A stretch of 64,000 nucleotides of DNA from Sphingobacterium sp. FBM7-1. GTDB taxonomy: Bacteria > Bacteroidota > Bacteroidia > Sphingobacteriales > Sphingobacteriaceae. Each line of letters begins with the position of its first letter. Within the stretch, counting starts at the first letter, position 1. Location: NCBI RefSeq assembly GCF_020687765.1, contig NZ_JAJEWJ010000008.1, positions 62,001 through 126,000 on the forward strand, written 5' to 3'. Positions 8,419-18,316 of the stretch are shown here, one piece after another. A program made the position numbers and the translations under genes. The notes beneath the pieces are model-generated. The model saw nothing but the letters and a program-made list of their open reading frames with translations, made no database searches and was not told the origin of the DNA.

Positions 8419-10158
8419 ATGACAAGAAGCAAATTATTTTTAAGTCTATTATTGGCGGGTGCAGTAGGTTCTGTTAGTGCACAGAGCTTAAAGGATGCGA
8501 AGGCGGCTATAGCCGAAGAGCGATATGATGAGGCAAAAGGTATGCTCCAGAGGTTGGTAGAAAAGAAAGCAAAAGATGGTGAGAATTGGTTCTATCTAGG
8601 ACAGATCCACCTAATTAACGATAAAGTCGATTCTGCTGCGTATGCCTTTAATCAGGGCGTAACCAACGCGCCTAAGGAAAAATTGAATAATGTTGGGTTA
8701 GGTATTGTCGACCTGATGAAAGGTGATAAAGTGGCTGCGGAAACAAAGTTTTCAACAGCTGTATCTGACTTAGGAAGAAGGGAGTATTTGCCTTTATTGT
8801 ATGTCGGACAGGCATATGTCAAAGCGCCAGAGCCGGATTATACCAAAGCTATTGAGTATCTAACACAAGCGAAGGCGAAAAACCAAAAAGATCCAGATAT
8901 ATTAATTGCGCTGGGGGATGCTTACGCTGGCATGGGTGAAAGTAGCCAAGCTTTTGTAAGTTATCGCGATGCCGAATACCTTGACGAGAGTTTGTTGGCT
9001 CCGAAAATCGGGCAGGCTTTGATCTCAAGAAGGGCGCAGGCTTATGACGTGGTTATCGAATCGCTGACTAAACTGTCGGGCGAGAATCCAGACTACGCTC
9101 CATTGTACCGTGAACTTGCAGAAACATATTATCTATCGTCTCTTAAAGCGCCGGAAGATTCTTATCGTGAAATTAACCAGAAAGCATTAGAATTTTATCA
9201 AAAATACCTAAGCTTAACAGGGGATGCTACTGTGGAAGCGAAAACACGCTATGCGGATTTCTTAGTTTATTCCGGTAACTATGAAGAATTGAAAACGGTG
9301 GCGCAGGAATTAGCAAATATGCCAGGTGTGGACGCGAAGGTGTACCGTTATTTAGGGTATATCGCGTACAATCAGGACAAAGATTACGCGAAAGCTGCGG
9401 AGCATATGAATACCTTATTCTCTAAGGTAGAGCAGGAGCGTTTGATTCCACGTGATTACTTATATGCGGGATTGGCCAATTTGAGCGTAGGTGATGCGGA
9501 AAAAGGTGAGGCTTTGTTGAAGCAAGCGATTGAGAACCAAACCGAGGAGGATAATTTGGAAACTGAAATCGCCGAAACAGCATTTGCTAAGTATCAGGAC
9601 GGCGAGGTAGAGGAAGCAGTTAAAATCTTTCGTATCCCAGCGGTGAATCCCGAATCGGATTATTACTTCGATGCTAATTATTTCGTGGGTCTAGGCCAGT
9701 ATACTAAAGGGTCTCGATTGGTTTCTCCAGCGGAAGGCGAAGAGATAACCCCCGAGTTGGGAGTACAGAAAATTGCCGCGGCAAAACCAGTGCTTGATGA
9801 AGCTATTAAATCATTTGCTACTGTTATCGCCACGGAAAAAGAGGATGTAAAGAAAAAATATCTAGTAAACTCTTTGTATTACAAAGGTTTGTCTGAATTG
9901 GCGTTGGATGGTGTAATGTATGATCCTGAAAATGCAAAAGGATTGTTTGTGGATTCTTTTACGCAATTGTTGCAGAGTGTGCAGAATACGGAATTGCCCG
10001 AAACTACAGTAAATTCCTACATTGTCGATGCAAATAATTACTTGGGTTACTACTTTTATTTGAAAGGAGAAACAGAAAAAGCCAAAGGACATTTCCAAGA
10101 AACAATTAAGGTTAGTCCGGATGATGAATTTGCTGGACAATTCGTTGATCAACTGTAA
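8419..10158 (+). CDS. Secreted tetratricopeptide-repeat protein
   Basis: A 579-aa protein with a signal peptide (residues 1-21, ending SVSAQ) and many helical repeats matching TPR units, for example around residues 27-100, 130-165 and 300-380, and a last one near 540-575. TPR proteins act as scaffolds; the signal peptide places it in the periplasm. It follows the PstS-like gene with a 167-nt gap and ends before a clear terminator. Partner and exact role cannot be inferred. Confidence 0.88.
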   Translation: MTRSKLFLSLLLAGAVGSVSAQSLKDAKAAIAEERYDEAKGMLQRLVEKKAKDGENWFYLGQIHLINDKVDSAAYAFNQGVTNAPKEKLNNVGLGIVDLMKGDKVAAETKFSTAVSDLGRREYLPLLYVGQAYVKAPEPDYTKAIEYLTQAKAKNQKDPDILIALGDAYAGMGESSQAFVSYRDAEYLDESLLAPKIGQALISRRAQAYDVVIESLTKLSGENPDYAPLYRELAETYYLSSLKAPEDSYREINQKALEFYQKYLSLTGDATVEAKTRYADFLVYSGNYEELKTVAQELANMPGVDAKVYRYLGYIAYNQDKDYAKAAEHMNTLFSKVEQERLIPRDYLYAGLANLSVGDAEKGEALLKQAIENQTEEDNLETEIAETAFAKYQDGEVEEAVKIFRIPAVNPESDYYFDANYFVGLGQYTKGSRLVSPAEGEEITPELGVQKIAAAKPVLDEAIKSFATVIATEKEDVKKKYLVNSLYYKGLSELALDGVMYDPENAKGLFVDSFTQLLQSVQNTELPETTVNSYIVDANNYLGYYFYLKGETEKAKGHFQETIKVSPDDEFAGQFVDQL

Positions 10159-10180
10159 TTTAGAATGATAACAAATAAGA

Positions 10181-10208
10181 AAGGGGCTGATTATAGCCCC
10201 TTTTTTTG
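10181..10208 (+). terminator. Intrinsic terminator after the TPR gene
   Basis: A GC-rich 7-bp stem (10182-10188 with 10195-10201), a 6-nt loop and a run of T residues. It insulates the nuo operon from upstream transcription. Confidence 0.85.
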
Positions 10209-10222
10209 TTGCGAAAAAATGA

Positions 10223-10230
10223 TATATTTG
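10223..10230 (+). promoter_or_regulatory. -7 box of the nuo operon
   Basis: TATATTTG is an exact TAnnTTTG match, 33 nt upstream of nuoA and directly after the terminator. A TTTG at 10205-10208 lies closer (14 nt) than the usual -33 spacing. Confidence 0.55.
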
Positions 10231-10263
10231 TTTGAAGCAGAACATAACTAGGAAACTGAAAAT

Positions 10264-10644
10264 ATGGAAAGTGTAACCTTTGATAGCACCCCTGTAGATT
10301 ATATTCCCATCCTCATACAATTGGGAGTGGCTGTCGCGTTTGGTGTATTAACGATTATCGGAACACATTTGATTGGGCCGAAAGTTCGTACCGAAAATAA
10401 GTTGGGTGCATTCGAGTCGGGTGTGGAGGTCATCGGTAACGCGAGGCAACCTTTTTCCGTTAAATATTTTATGGCGGCCATCTTGTTTGTGGTGTTTGAC
10501 GTGGAGGTTATATTTATGTACCCTTGGGCGGTTAATTTTAGAGAAATGGGCGTGGACGGCCTATGGAAAATGGGGATCTTTTTGAGTATTGTCGTTCTCG
10601 GTTTAGTGTACGAGGTAAAACGCGGTGCGCTGGATTGGGATTAA
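10264..10644 (+). CDS. nuoA: NADH-quinone oxidoreductase subunit A
   Basis: The first gene of the complex I operon. The 126-aa protein has three membrane helices (about 20-40, 75-95, 102-118). The conserved loop KLGAFESGVEVIGNARQPFSVKYF is between the first two helices, and an acidic DVEVIFMYPW follows in the second. It is part of the membrane arm near the quinone site. nuoB begins 20 nt downstream. Confidence 0.96.
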   Translation: MESVTFDSTPVDYIPILIQLGVAVAFGVLTIIGTHLIGPKVRTENKLGAFESGVEVIGNARQPFSVKYFMAAILFVVFDVEVIFMYPWAVNFREMGVDGLWKMGIFLSIVVLGLVYEVKRGALDWD

Positions 10645-10664
10645 TAGCAAAATAACAGAAAATC

Positions 10665-11219
10665 ATGAGTAAAGTGACATTGGCGGAAGCGCCACCAGGC
10701 GTAGAGGGAGCAGGATTTTTTGCGACGTCTTTAGATAAAGTGATCGGGCTGGCCAGGGCAAACTCCCTATGGCCGCTTCCGTTTGCAACATCATGCTGCG
10801 GAATCGAGTTTATGGCAACGATGGGTTCCACATATGATTTAGCTCGTTTCGGTGCGGAACGTCCAAGTTTCTCGCCGCGACAGGCAGATATGCTGCTGGT
10901 TATGGGGACAATAGCCAAAAAGATGGCGCCGGTCTTAAAACAGGTTTATACGCAGATGGCGGAGCCGCGCTGGGTAATAGCCGTGGGGGCTTGTGCTTCC
11001 AGCGGTGGGATTTTTGATACTTATTCGGTGTTGCAGGGTATAGATGAGATTATTCCGGTGGATGTGTATGTTCCCGGCTGTCCGCCGCGCCCCGAAGCCA
11101 TATTGGATGGGGTGTTGAAATTACAGGAAATCGTGAAGAATGAATCCCTAAATCGCCGGAATACGCCGGAATATAAGGCTTTGTTGGAAAAATATGGAAT
11201 AGTGACAGATAATGGATAA
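10665..11219 (+). CDS. nuoB: NADH-quinone oxidoreductase subunit B
   Basis: A 184-aa subunit carrying the terminal 4Fe-4S cluster N2 that passes electrons to quinone. The ligand motifs CCGIEF (about residues 44-49), the GACASSGG motif and [11 protein letters not shown] are all present. It overlaps nuoC by 8 nt, which suggests translational coupling. Confidence 0.97.
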   Translation: MSKVTLAEAPPGVEGAGFFATSLDKVIGLARANSLWPLPFATSCCGIEFMATMGSTYDLARFGAERPSFSPRQADMLLVMGTIAKKMAPVLKQVYTQMAEPRWVIAVGACASSGGIFDTYSVLQGIDEIIPVDVYVPGCPPRPEAILDGVLKLQEIVKNESLNRRNTPEYKALLEKYGIVTDNG

Positions 11220-11715
11220 GCTGGATAATCAAATCGTTATAAATCATCTGCAGGAACAATTTGGGGAGCAGGTGCGTGTCCTCACAGAATCGCACGGTTT
11301 ACTTACCGTAGTCACGGAAGCTAGTAATATTTTAGATTTGCTCGCTTTTGTTAAAGAAGATGAGCGATTGCGCTTTAATTACCTGACGGATATTACTGCA
11401 GTACATTACCCGAATGACGAACGACCGTTCTGTGTGGTATACCATGTGCATAATCTGTTACAGAATCTGCGCCTGCGGATAAAGGTATTTATCAGTGGGC
11501 CGATCCCGACAGTTCCGTCGGCCACGGCGCTATGGAATGGTGCCAATTGGATGGAACGCGAAACCTATGATTTTTTCGGAATAGTGTTTGAAGGGCATCC
11601 CGATTTACGTCGTATTCTGAATATGGACGAATTGGACGTCTTTCCAATGCGTAGGGAATATCCACTTGAAGACCCGAATCGGGTAGATAAGAAAGATTTT
11701 TATTTTGGACGTTAA
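11212..11715 (+). CDS. nuoC: NADH-quinone oxidoreductase subunit C
   Basis: A 167-aa hydrophilic subunit of the peripheral arm. The family signature [20 protein letters not shown] (about 118-137) and [11 protein letters not shown] are present. It is a separate gene from nuoD, unlike the nuoCD fusion of E. coli. Its ATG lies inside the nuoB end (8-nt overlap). Confidence 0.97.
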   Translation: MDKLDNQIVINHLQEQFGEQVRVLTESHGLLTVVTEASNILDLLAFVKEDERLRFNYLTDITAVHYPNDERPFCVVYHVHNLLQNLRLRIKVFISGPIPTVPSATALWNGANWMERETYDFFGIVFEGHPDLRRILNMDELDVFPMRREYPLEDPNRVDKKDFYFGR

Positions 11716-11733
11716 ATCCTAGAGGAGAGTAAA

Positions 11734-12969
11734 ATGAGTAAACCGATAACCAAGATAACCCCGAATGCAGCTGTGTTTTTTGATAACGATCCGCAGGATG
11801 AGCTGATTACGCTCAATATTGGGCCCACGCATCCGGCTACGCATGGGGTGTTTCAAAATGTTGTGCAGATTGATGGGGAGCGTATTGTAAGTGGTGTCTC
11901 TACGATCGGTTATATACACCGCGCTTTTGAGAAGATCGCGGAACACCGTCCTTTTTATCAGATTACACCCTTAACGGATCGACTAAACTATTGTTCGTCG
12001 CCGATAAATAATATGGGGTGGCACATGACTGTAGAAAAGTTGCTGGACATTGAACTGCCCAAGCGGGTGCAGTACATGCGGGTTATTGTAATGGAGTTAG
12101 CACGTATCGCTGACCATATCATTTGTAATGGTATCTTAGGTGTGGATACGGGTGCTTTCTCTGGATTCCTCTATGTGATGCAGGAGCGGGAGTTTATTTA
12201 CGAAATTTTCGAGGAAATTTGTGGTGCGCGCCTGACGACCAATATCGGACGTATTGGTGGGTTTGAACGTGATTTTAACGAAGTAGCTTTTCGTAAAATC
12301 GAGGAGTTTCTAAAACGTTTCCCGCCAGTGTTGAAAGAATTTGAAAATCTGTTTGTTCGTAACCGTATATTCATCGAGCGAACAGCAGGTGTTGCGGCGG
12401 TAACGCCGGAAGTAGCGCTGGACTACAGCTGGTCAGGCCCGATTCTTCGTGCAACGGGCGTAGATTATGATGTCCGGGCGACGGCGCCATATTCATCATA
12501 CGAGGAGTTTGAATTTGACGTTCCGGTCGGGACAAACGGCGATGTATACGACCGTTTCATGGTACGAAATGACGAGATGTGGCAATCGCTACGCATTATC
12601 GAGCAAGCTTTAGAGAAAATAAAAAAAGAACCTATAGGTGTATTTCATGCCGATGTGCCGGAATTTTATTTGCCGCCGAAAGAACAGGTATATACGAATA
12701 TGGAAGCGCTGATTTATCACTTTAAAATTGTGATGGGCGAATGGGAAACACCAAAATCGGAAGTTTACCATGCGGTAGAGGGTGCAAATGGCGAATTGGG
12801 ATTTTATCTTATACATGATGGAGGGCGAACGCCTTATCGTTTGCATTTTAGAAGACCATCCTTCGTCAATTATCAGATGTTTGCACCCATGAGCAGCGGG
12901 ATGCTTATCTCTGATGCGATTATCAATATGAGTAGTTTAAACGTTATTGCGGGAGAATTAGATGCTTAG
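11734..12969 (+). CDS. nuoD: NADH-quinone oxidoreductase subunit D
   Basis: A 411-aa subunit related to the hydrogenase large subunit; it forms the quinone pocket with NuoB. GPTHPATHGVFQNVVQIDGE, GYIHRAFEKIAEHRP and the C-terminal IIAGELDA-like end are typical. It overlaps nuoE by 8 nt. Confidence 0.97.
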   Translation: MSKPITKITPNAAVFFDNDPQDELITLNIGPTHPATHGVFQNVVQIDGERIVSGVSTIGYIHRAFEKIAEHRPFYQITPLTDRLNYCSSPINNMGWHMTVEKLLDIELPKRVQYMRVIVMELARIADHIICNGILGVDTGAFSGFLYVMQEREFIYEIFEEICGARLTTNIGRIGGFERDFNEVAFRKIEEFLKRFPPVLKEFENLFVRNRIFIERTAGVAAVTPEVALDYSWSGPILRATGVDYDVRATAPYSSYEEFEFDVPVGTNGDVYDRFMVRNDEMWQSLRIIEQALEKIKKEPIGVFHADVPEFYLPPKEQVYTNMEALIYHFKIVMGEWETPKSEVYHAVEGANGELGFYLIHDGGRTPYRLHFRRPSFVNYQMFAPMSSGMLISDAIINMSSLNVIAGELDA

Positions 12970-13486
12970 TGTTAAAGAAAATATGCTGGTAGAATTTGAC
13001 GCTCCTTTATTGGAACAGTTTGCGGAAGTGGTCGCGCGTTATCCAGAGGGGCGACAGAAATCTGCGCTTTTGCCGATTTTGCACCTCGTGCAGGCGGAAT
13101 ATGGCTGGCTGAGCTTGGACGCTATGGATAAAGTCGCTGCTTATCTCAGTATACGGCCCATTGAGGTATACGAAGTAGCTACATTTTATACGATGTTTTT
13201 TCTTCAACCGAAAGGCAAATATGTATTGGAGGTTTGTCGCACGGGTCCGTGTTGCTTGGTGGGGGCTGAGCGTATCATGCAGTACATAGAAAACAAACTT
13301 GGTGTTAAAGAAGGTGAGGTAACGACAGACGGACTATTTTCCTGGCGAGGTGTAGAGTGTATGGCTGCGTGTGGGTTTGGCCCGGTCCTGCAAATCGGTC
13401 CGGAATATACATTCTATGAAAACCTGACGGAAGATAGCGTGGATCAATTGATTGATGAACTGAAGCAAAAAGCACAAAGAAAATAA
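12962..13486 (+). CDS. nuoE: NADH-quinone oxidoreductase subunit E
   Basis: A 174-aa thioredoxin-like subunit with a 2Fe-2S cluster. The ligands lie in CRTGPCCLVGAE and CMAACGFGPV. It belongs to the NADH dehydrogenase module with NuoF and NuoG. Many Bacteroidales complexes lack NuoE and NuoF, so their presence here supports true NADH oxidation. nuoF follows after two bases. Confidence 0.97.
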   Translation: MLSVKENMLVEFDAPLLEQFAEVVARYPEGRQKSALLPILHLVQAEYGWLSLDAMDKVAAYLSIRPIEVYEVATFYTMFFLQPKGKYVLEVCRTGPCCLVGAERIMQYIENKLGVKEGEVTTDGLFSWRGVECMAACGFGPVLQIGPEYTFYENLTEDSVDQLIDELKQKAQRK

Positions 13487-13488
13487 GT

Positions 13489-14835
13489 ATGGCACGTAAG
13501 TTATTGTTGGAACATATCGACGTCCCTGGTATCCATACTTTTGAAGTGTATCGTCAAAAAGAAGGGTATCGTGCGGTAGAAAAGGCGCTCAAGACGATGT
13601 CGCCGGACGATGTGGTAGAGGAAGTGAAAAAGTCTGGACTTCGTGGTCGTGGTGGCGCTGGTTTCCCGACGGGGATGAAGTGGGGATTTTTGGCAAAGCC
13701 GGAAGGTGTTCCACGTTATTTAGTCTGCAACGGAGATGAATCCGAGCCGGGAACATTTAAAGATCGCTTTTTAATGACCTATATTCCGCATTTGTTGGTG
13801 GAGGGTATGATCGTTTCCAGTTATGCATTGGGCGCAAATACGTCGTATATCTATATCCGTGGGGAAATGATGCCACAGATTCGCATTGTGGAAAAGGCGA
13901 TTGCGGAAGCGAAAGCAGCAGGTTTTCTCGGTAAAAATATTTTAGGAACAGGCTATGATCTAGATATACACGTTCAGCCCGGAGGTGGAGCATATATTTG
14001 TGGAGAAGAGACGGCGCTGTTGGAATCGCTTGAGGGCGAACGCGGCAATCCGCGGATTAAACCTCCGTTTCCGGCGGTAGCGGGATTGTATGGTTGTCCG
14101 ACCGTGGTCAATAACGTGGAGTCAATTGCGGCAACGGTACCTATCATAAACGATGGCGGTGAAGAATATGCGAAAATCGGTATCGAGCGCAGTACAGGTA
14201 CGAAGTTGATATCTGCTTCGGGGAATCTCGTGCGCCCGGGGGTATATGAAATCGACATGGGTTTACCCATGGAGGAATTTATTTATTCGGATGAATATTG
14301 TGGTGGGATAGCAAATGGAAAGCGCTTGAAGGCGGTGGTCGCTGGCGGTTCATCGGTGCCCATATTGCCAACTCATTTGGCTCTGAAAACAGCAAAGGGA
14401 GAACCGAGGCTGATGACGTATGAGTCGTTGGCAGATGGTGGATTTGTAACGGGTACGGCAATGGGTTCTGGCGGCTTTATTGCATTTGATGAGGACCAGT
14501 GTATCGTGCGCAATACTTTAAATTATACGCGTTTTTACCATCACGAAAGTTGTGGGCAATGTTCGCCATGTAGGGAAGGTACAGGATGGATGGAGAAAGT
14601 ACTGCATAAAATTGAGTACGGATACGGGGACATGGCTGATATTGACTTATTATGGGATATACAGAAGAGTATTGATGGTAACACCATCTGTCCGTTAGGG
14701 GACGCCTCCGCCTGGCCGGTAGCAAGTGCTATCCGGCATTTCCGAGAGGAATTTGAATGGCATGTTTTGAACCCACAGGAAGCACAGACGAGGAATTATG
14801 GATTGGTCAATGAACGGGTGATGAGTGAAGGGTGA
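13489..14835 (+). CDS. nuoF: NADH-quinone oxidoreductase subunit F
   Basis: The 448-aa FMN- and NADH-binding subunit. Visible motifs are GLRGRGGAGFPTGMKWGF (FMN/NADH loop, about residues 50-67), GAYICGEETALLESLEG (about 165-181) and the 4Fe-4S motif ESCGQCSPCREGTGWM with a distal Cys in TICPLGDA. It oxidises NADH and feeds electrons to NuoE and NuoG. Confidence 0.98.
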   Translation: MARKLLLEHIDVPGIHTFEVYRQKEGYRAVEKALKTMSPDDVVEEVKKSGLRGRGGAGFPTGMKWGFLAKPEGVPRYLVCNGDESEPGTFKDRFLMTYIPHLLVEGMIVSSYALGANTSYIYIRGEMMPQIRIVEKAIAEAKAAGFLGKNILGTGYDLDIHVQPGGGAYICGEETALLESLEGERGNPRIKPPFPAVAGLYGCPTVVNNVESIAATVPIINDGGEEYAKIGIERSTGTKLISASGNLVRPGVYEIDMGLPMEEFIYSDEYCGGIANGKRLKAVVAGGSSVPILPTHLALKTAKGEPRLMTYESLADGGFVTGTAMGSGGFIAFDEDQCIVRNTLNYTRFYHHESCGQCSPCREGTGWMEKVLHKIEYGYGDMADIDLLWDIQKSIDGNTICPLGDASAWPVASAIRHFREEFEWHVLNPQEAQTRNYGLVNERVMSEG

Positions 14836-14857
14836 TGGTCATTAAAGAAACAAACAA

Positions 14858-15868
14858 ATGGCAGACGAAAAATTTAAAATAACGATAGATGGGATTCCGG
14901 TCGAAGTGGCGCCGGGAACGACGATATTGAACGCGGCGCGTCAGATCGGCGGGGAAATCGTGCCTCCTGCTATGTGCTACTACTCGTCTTTAGAGGGAAG
15001 CGGAGGGAAATGCCGTACTTGCTTGGTTAAAGTCTCTAAGGGTTCAGAGAGAGATCCGCGACCAATGCCGAAACTGGTTGCTTCCTGTAGAACAACTGTT
15101 ATGGACGGTATGGAAGTGCAAAATATTTCATCGCCGGATGTCCTGGAAGCACGTAAAGGCGTGGTGGAAATGTTATTGATCAACCACCCCTTGGATTGTC
15201 CGGTTTGTGATCAGGCCGGTGAATGTAAGCTGCAGGATTTAAGTTATGAACACGGCGTAGCGGATACACGATTTGAATTTAAACGACGTACGTTTGAGCC
15301 TATCGATATCGGTGATAAGATAAAATTACACATGAACCGCTGTATTTTATGCTATCGTTGTGTGTATGTGGCGAATCAGTTAACGGAACAACGCGAGCAT
15401 GGTGTCATAAATCGAGGCGACCATGCGGAAATATCGACCTATATTGAGAACGCATTGGACCATGATTTTATCGGAAATGTCATTGATGTATGTCCGGTAG
15501 GAGCATTGACGGATAAAACGTTTCGTTTTAAGAATCGGGTATGGTTCTCTAAACCGGTAGATGGGCATCGCGACTGCCCCACTTGCTCCGGTAAGGTTAC
15601 TTTGTGGTATAAGGGAGAGGAAGTATTGCGCGTCACCGCACGTAAAGACGAATATAACGAGGTAAAAGAGTTTATCTGCGATACTTGTCGTTTTGGGAAA
15701 AAGAAAACGGCCGATTGGGTATTGGAAGAGCCTACGCCTATCAGTAAGCAGTCGGTTATCAACTCGAATCACTACGATGTGTTTAATCCACCTCCGGTGA
15801 TCAAAGAAAACCCGAGGTTGCAGGAAGCGAATGAAGAACAGCTCGCAAGGACGGAACGTTTAAAATAA
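14858..15868 (+). CDS. nuoG: NADH-quinone oxidoreductase subunit G, short form
   Basis: A 336-aa NuoG. It carries the 2Fe-2S domain (Cys in MCYYSSLEGSGGKCRTCLV), the His/Cys motif (HPLDCPVCDQAGECKLQ), and 4Fe-4S ligands in NRCILCYRC and DVCPVGAL. A C4 motif follows (DCPTC ... ICDTCRFG). The large molybdopterin-like C-terminal domain of E. coli NuoG (about 900 aa) is absent. I take this as a natural short form of the group, not a truncation, since the frame ends cleanly and nuoH follows 12 nt later. Confidence 0.95.
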   Translation: MADEKFKITIDGIPVEVAPGTTILNAARQIGGEIVPPAMCYYSSLEGSGGKCRTCLVKVSKGSERDPRPMPKLVASCRTTVMDGMEVQNISSPDVLEARKGVVEMLLINHPLDCPVCDQAGECKLQDLSYEHGVADTRFEFKRRTFEPIDIGDKIKLHMNRCILCYRCVYVANQLTEQREHGVINRGDHAEISTYIENALDHDFIGNVIDVCPVGALTDKTFRFKNRVWFSKPVDGHRDCPTCSGKVTLWYKGEEVLRVTARKDEYNEVKEFICDTCRFGKKKTADWVLEEPTPISKQSVINSNHYDVFNPPPVIKENPRLQEANEEQLARTERLK

Positions 15869-15880
15869 GGAAAGAAACAG

Positions 15881-16918
15881 ATGGAAGGAGCTTTTATTTT
15901 AGAAAAATTAATTTTAGTCGTGATTGTTTTCACGATTTCCTTGGTCATAGCGATGTATTCGACTTTGGCGGAGCGTAAAATAGCGGGCTTTATGCAGGAT
16001 CGCCACGGACCGAACAGAGCAGGGTTCGGCGGAATCTTACAGCCTCTTTGTGATGGTGGGAAGTTCTTTTTTAAAGAAGAAATTATTCCAGCAGGCGCGC
16101 ACAAACCCCTGTTTGTATTGGGGCCAACGCTGGCGATTATCACGGCCTGTATTAGTTCGGCTGTTATTCCGTGGGGTCAAACACTGACTATAGGTGGTCG
16201 TGAGGTAGTTTTGCAGGTTGCGGATATTAACGTAGGGGTATTATATATTTTTGGTGTGGTAGCACTAGGTGTATATGGTATTATGCTTGGGGGGTGGGCA
16301 TCAAACAATAAGTTCTCGTTAATGGGGGCAGTACGTGCAGCGTCGCAGAGTATTAGCTACGAAATTCCCATGGGGCTTTCTATCATTGCCTTGTTGATGG
16401 TTACGGGAACTTTATCTATGGGAGAAATCGTTGCCCAGCAGTCGGGTTTTGTCAACTGGAATATTTGGGCACAACCGATCGGTTTCTTGATTTTTATGGT
16501 TTGTGCATTTGCGGAGTGTAATCGTGTTCCTTTTGACCTGCCTGAGTGTGAAACCGAGCTTATCGGGGGATACCATACGGAATATTCGTCGATGAAACTC
16601 GGTCTGTATATGTTTTCCGAGTATATCAATATGTTTGTTTCATCGGCACTGATGGCTGCCCTGTACTTCGGCGGATATAATTTCCCGTTTATGTATGAGT
16701 TGGGTCTGTCCGAGAATTGGATTACGATCATCGGGGTGTTGGTTTTCTTCCTGAAGATTTTCGGCTTTATCTTTTTCTTCATGTGGGTACGCTGGACATT
16801 GCCACGTTTCCGCTATGATCAACTGATGGGTCTCGGATGGAAGATATTGATTCCGCTGGCGATAGCAAATATTGTCTTGACTGCCGCAGTGATCATTGTG
16901 AAGGATACTTATTTTTAG
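15881..16918 (+). CDS. nuoH: NADH-quinone oxidoreductase subunit H
   Basis: A 345-aa membrane subunit with about eight helices that contacts the quinone tunnel. AERKIAGFMQDRHGPNRAG (about 29-47), SYEIPMG and the acidic loop FDLPECETELIGGYHTEYSS are diagnostic. It links the redox arm to the proton-pumping subunits. Confidence 0.98.
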   Translation: MEGAFILEKLILVVIVFTISLVIAMYSTLAERKIAGFMQDRHGPNRAGFGGILQPLCDGGKFFFKEEIIPAGAHKPLFVLGPTLAIITACISSAVIPWGQTLTIGGREVVLQVADINVGVLYIFGVVALGVYGIMLGGWASNNKFSLMGAVRAASQSISYEIPMGLSIIALLMVTGTLSMGEIVAQQSGFVNWNIWAQPIGFLIFMVCAFAECNRVPFDLPECETELIGGYHTEYSSMKLGLYMFSEYINMFVSSALMAALYFGGYNFPFMYELGLSENWITIIGVLVFFLKIFGFIFFFMWVRWTLPRFRYDQLMGLGWKILIPLAIANIVLTAAVIIVKDTYF

Positions 16919-16922
16919 GACT

Positions 16923-17447
16923 ATGCAATCTTTATCAAATAGAAAAAAAGTTATCGAACAGAAGCCCATGAATTTTTGGGAACGCATGTACCTGCCAGCG
17001 ATTGCAAAAGGCCTGGGTATTACGATACGACATTTTTTTAAGAAAATACCGACAGTAAAATATCCGGAGGAACAGCGGCCTTATTCAAAGAATTTCCGGG
17101 GGCTGCATTCACTGAAACGCGATGAGGAGGGACGTGAGCGCTGTACCGCTTGTGGGCTTTGTGCACTTTCTTGTCCGGCAGAGGCAATTACGATGATAGC
17201 AGCAGAGCGGACAAAAGAGGAGATGCATCTATATCGCGAAGAGAAATATGCGGCGGTTTATGAAATTAATATGCTGCGTTGTATTTTTTGTGGCCTTTGT
17301 GAAGAGGCTTGCCCGAAAGAGGCAATTTATTTGGATGGTCCACATGTGACGGCAGATTACCTAAGAAAGGATTTTATTTACGGGAAAGATAAGTTGGTCG
17401 AGCCTGTATTTGATATTACAAAACTAAACCCGGAAAAAACGAACTAG
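16923..17447 (+). CDS. nuoI: NADH-quinone oxidoreductase subunit I
   Basis: A 174-aa ferredoxin-like subunit with two 4Fe-4S motifs: CTACGLCALSCP (about residues 75-86) and CIFCGLCEEACP (about 120-131). It carries electrons toward NuoB. It starts four bases after the nuoH stop. Confidence 0.98.
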   Translation: MQSLSNRKKVIEQKPMNFWERMYLPAIAKGLGITIRHFFKKIPTVKYPEEQRPYSKNFRGLHSLKRDEEGRERCTACGLCALSCPAEAITMIAAERTKEEMHLYREEKYAAVYEINMLRCIFCGLCEEACPKEAIYLDGPHVTADYLRKDFIYGKDKLVEPVFDITKLNPEKTN

Positions 17448-17448
17448 C

Positions 17449-17955
17449 ATGTCTCTATTTTATCTTGTTGCCTTTATCGCCATTTTTTTCGCGCTGATGA
17501 CAATTTTCACTAAAAATCCGGTACATAGCGTGCTGTATTTGGTGGTGACGTTTTTTACGCTGTCGGTTCATTATATTTTATTGAATGCACAGTTTCTAGC
17601 GGTCGTCAATTTTATCGTATATATGGGCGCAATTATGGTGCTCTTTCTATTCGTCCTCATGCTACTGAACCTAAACGAGGATACGGAGCCAATGAAGTCA
17701 AATCTGGTCAAGATTATGGGTGTTATCGCCGGGATGTGCTTGTTTGCCACGCTCCTAGGAGCCTTCCGTGTCATAGAGCCATCCAACGAGCTGGTAACCG
17801 GCAATACGGAGATAGGCCTCGTGAAACATTTGGGCAATGTGTTGTTTAATGAGTTTCTGCTGCCTTTTGAGATTTCAGCAATTTTATTGCTAATAGCGAT
17901 GATTGGAGCGGTATTATTGGCAAAAAAAGAAGTTAAAGAGATTAAAAAAGCATAA
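17449..17955 (+). CDS. nuoJ: NADH-quinone oxidoreductase subunit J
   Basis: A 168-aa membrane subunit with five predicted helices; the conserved helix around residues 50-75 contains NFIVYMGAIMVLFLFVLMLLNL. It is part of the proton-pumping arm. Its last base is the first base of the nuoK start codon. Confidence 0.96.
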   Translation: MSLFYLVAFIAIFFALMTIFTKNPVHSVLYLVVTFFTLSVHYILLNAQFLAVVNFIVYMGAIMVLFLFVLMLLNLNEDTEPMKSNLVKIMGVIAGMCLFATLLGAFRVIEPSNELVTGNTEIGLVKHLGNVLFNEFLLPFEISAILLLIAMIGAVLLAKKEVKEIKKA

Positions 17956-18284
17956 TGGAGAATATAGTAACGCAGATTCAGGGCGTCCCGCTCAACCACT
18001 ACATCATTTTTTGTAGTATCATGTTCGCTATTGGTGTTACGGGTGTGCTTATTCGTAGGAATGTGATTATCATAATGATGTCTATTGAATTGATGTTGAA
18101 TGCGGTTAACCTGTTGTTGGCCGCTTTCTCAGCCTATCGGGGAGATCCGGCAGGACAGGTTTTCGTATTTTTTATTATGGCTTTAGCTGCTGCAGAAGTA
18201 GCGGTTGGACTGGCAATTATCATTATGGTGTACCGAAATACTAAATCGGTGGATGTGGAGTCATTGAGTAAATTGCGGTGGTAA
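17955..18284 (+). CDS. nuoK: NADH-quinone oxidoreductase subunit K
   Basis: A 109-aa membrane subunit with three helices and the conserved MSIELMLNAVNLLL and AAAEVAVGLAIII segments, which carry buried Glu residues used in proton translocation. It overlaps nuoJ by one base. Confidence 0.97.
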   Translation: MENIVTQIQGVPLNHYIIFCSIMFAIGVTGVLIRRNVIIIMMSIELMLNAVNLLLAAFSAYRGDPAGQVFVFFIMALAAAEVAVGLAIIIMVYRNTKSVDVESLSKLRW

Positions 18285-18316
18285 CTAAATAGTAGAATTT
18301 TTTAGTAAGAAATTAT

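Noticed and set aside
14858..15868. NuoG as a truncated pseudogene
   Set aside because: All cluster ligands are intact, the frame ends cleanly 12 nt before nuoH, and the short form fits the group.
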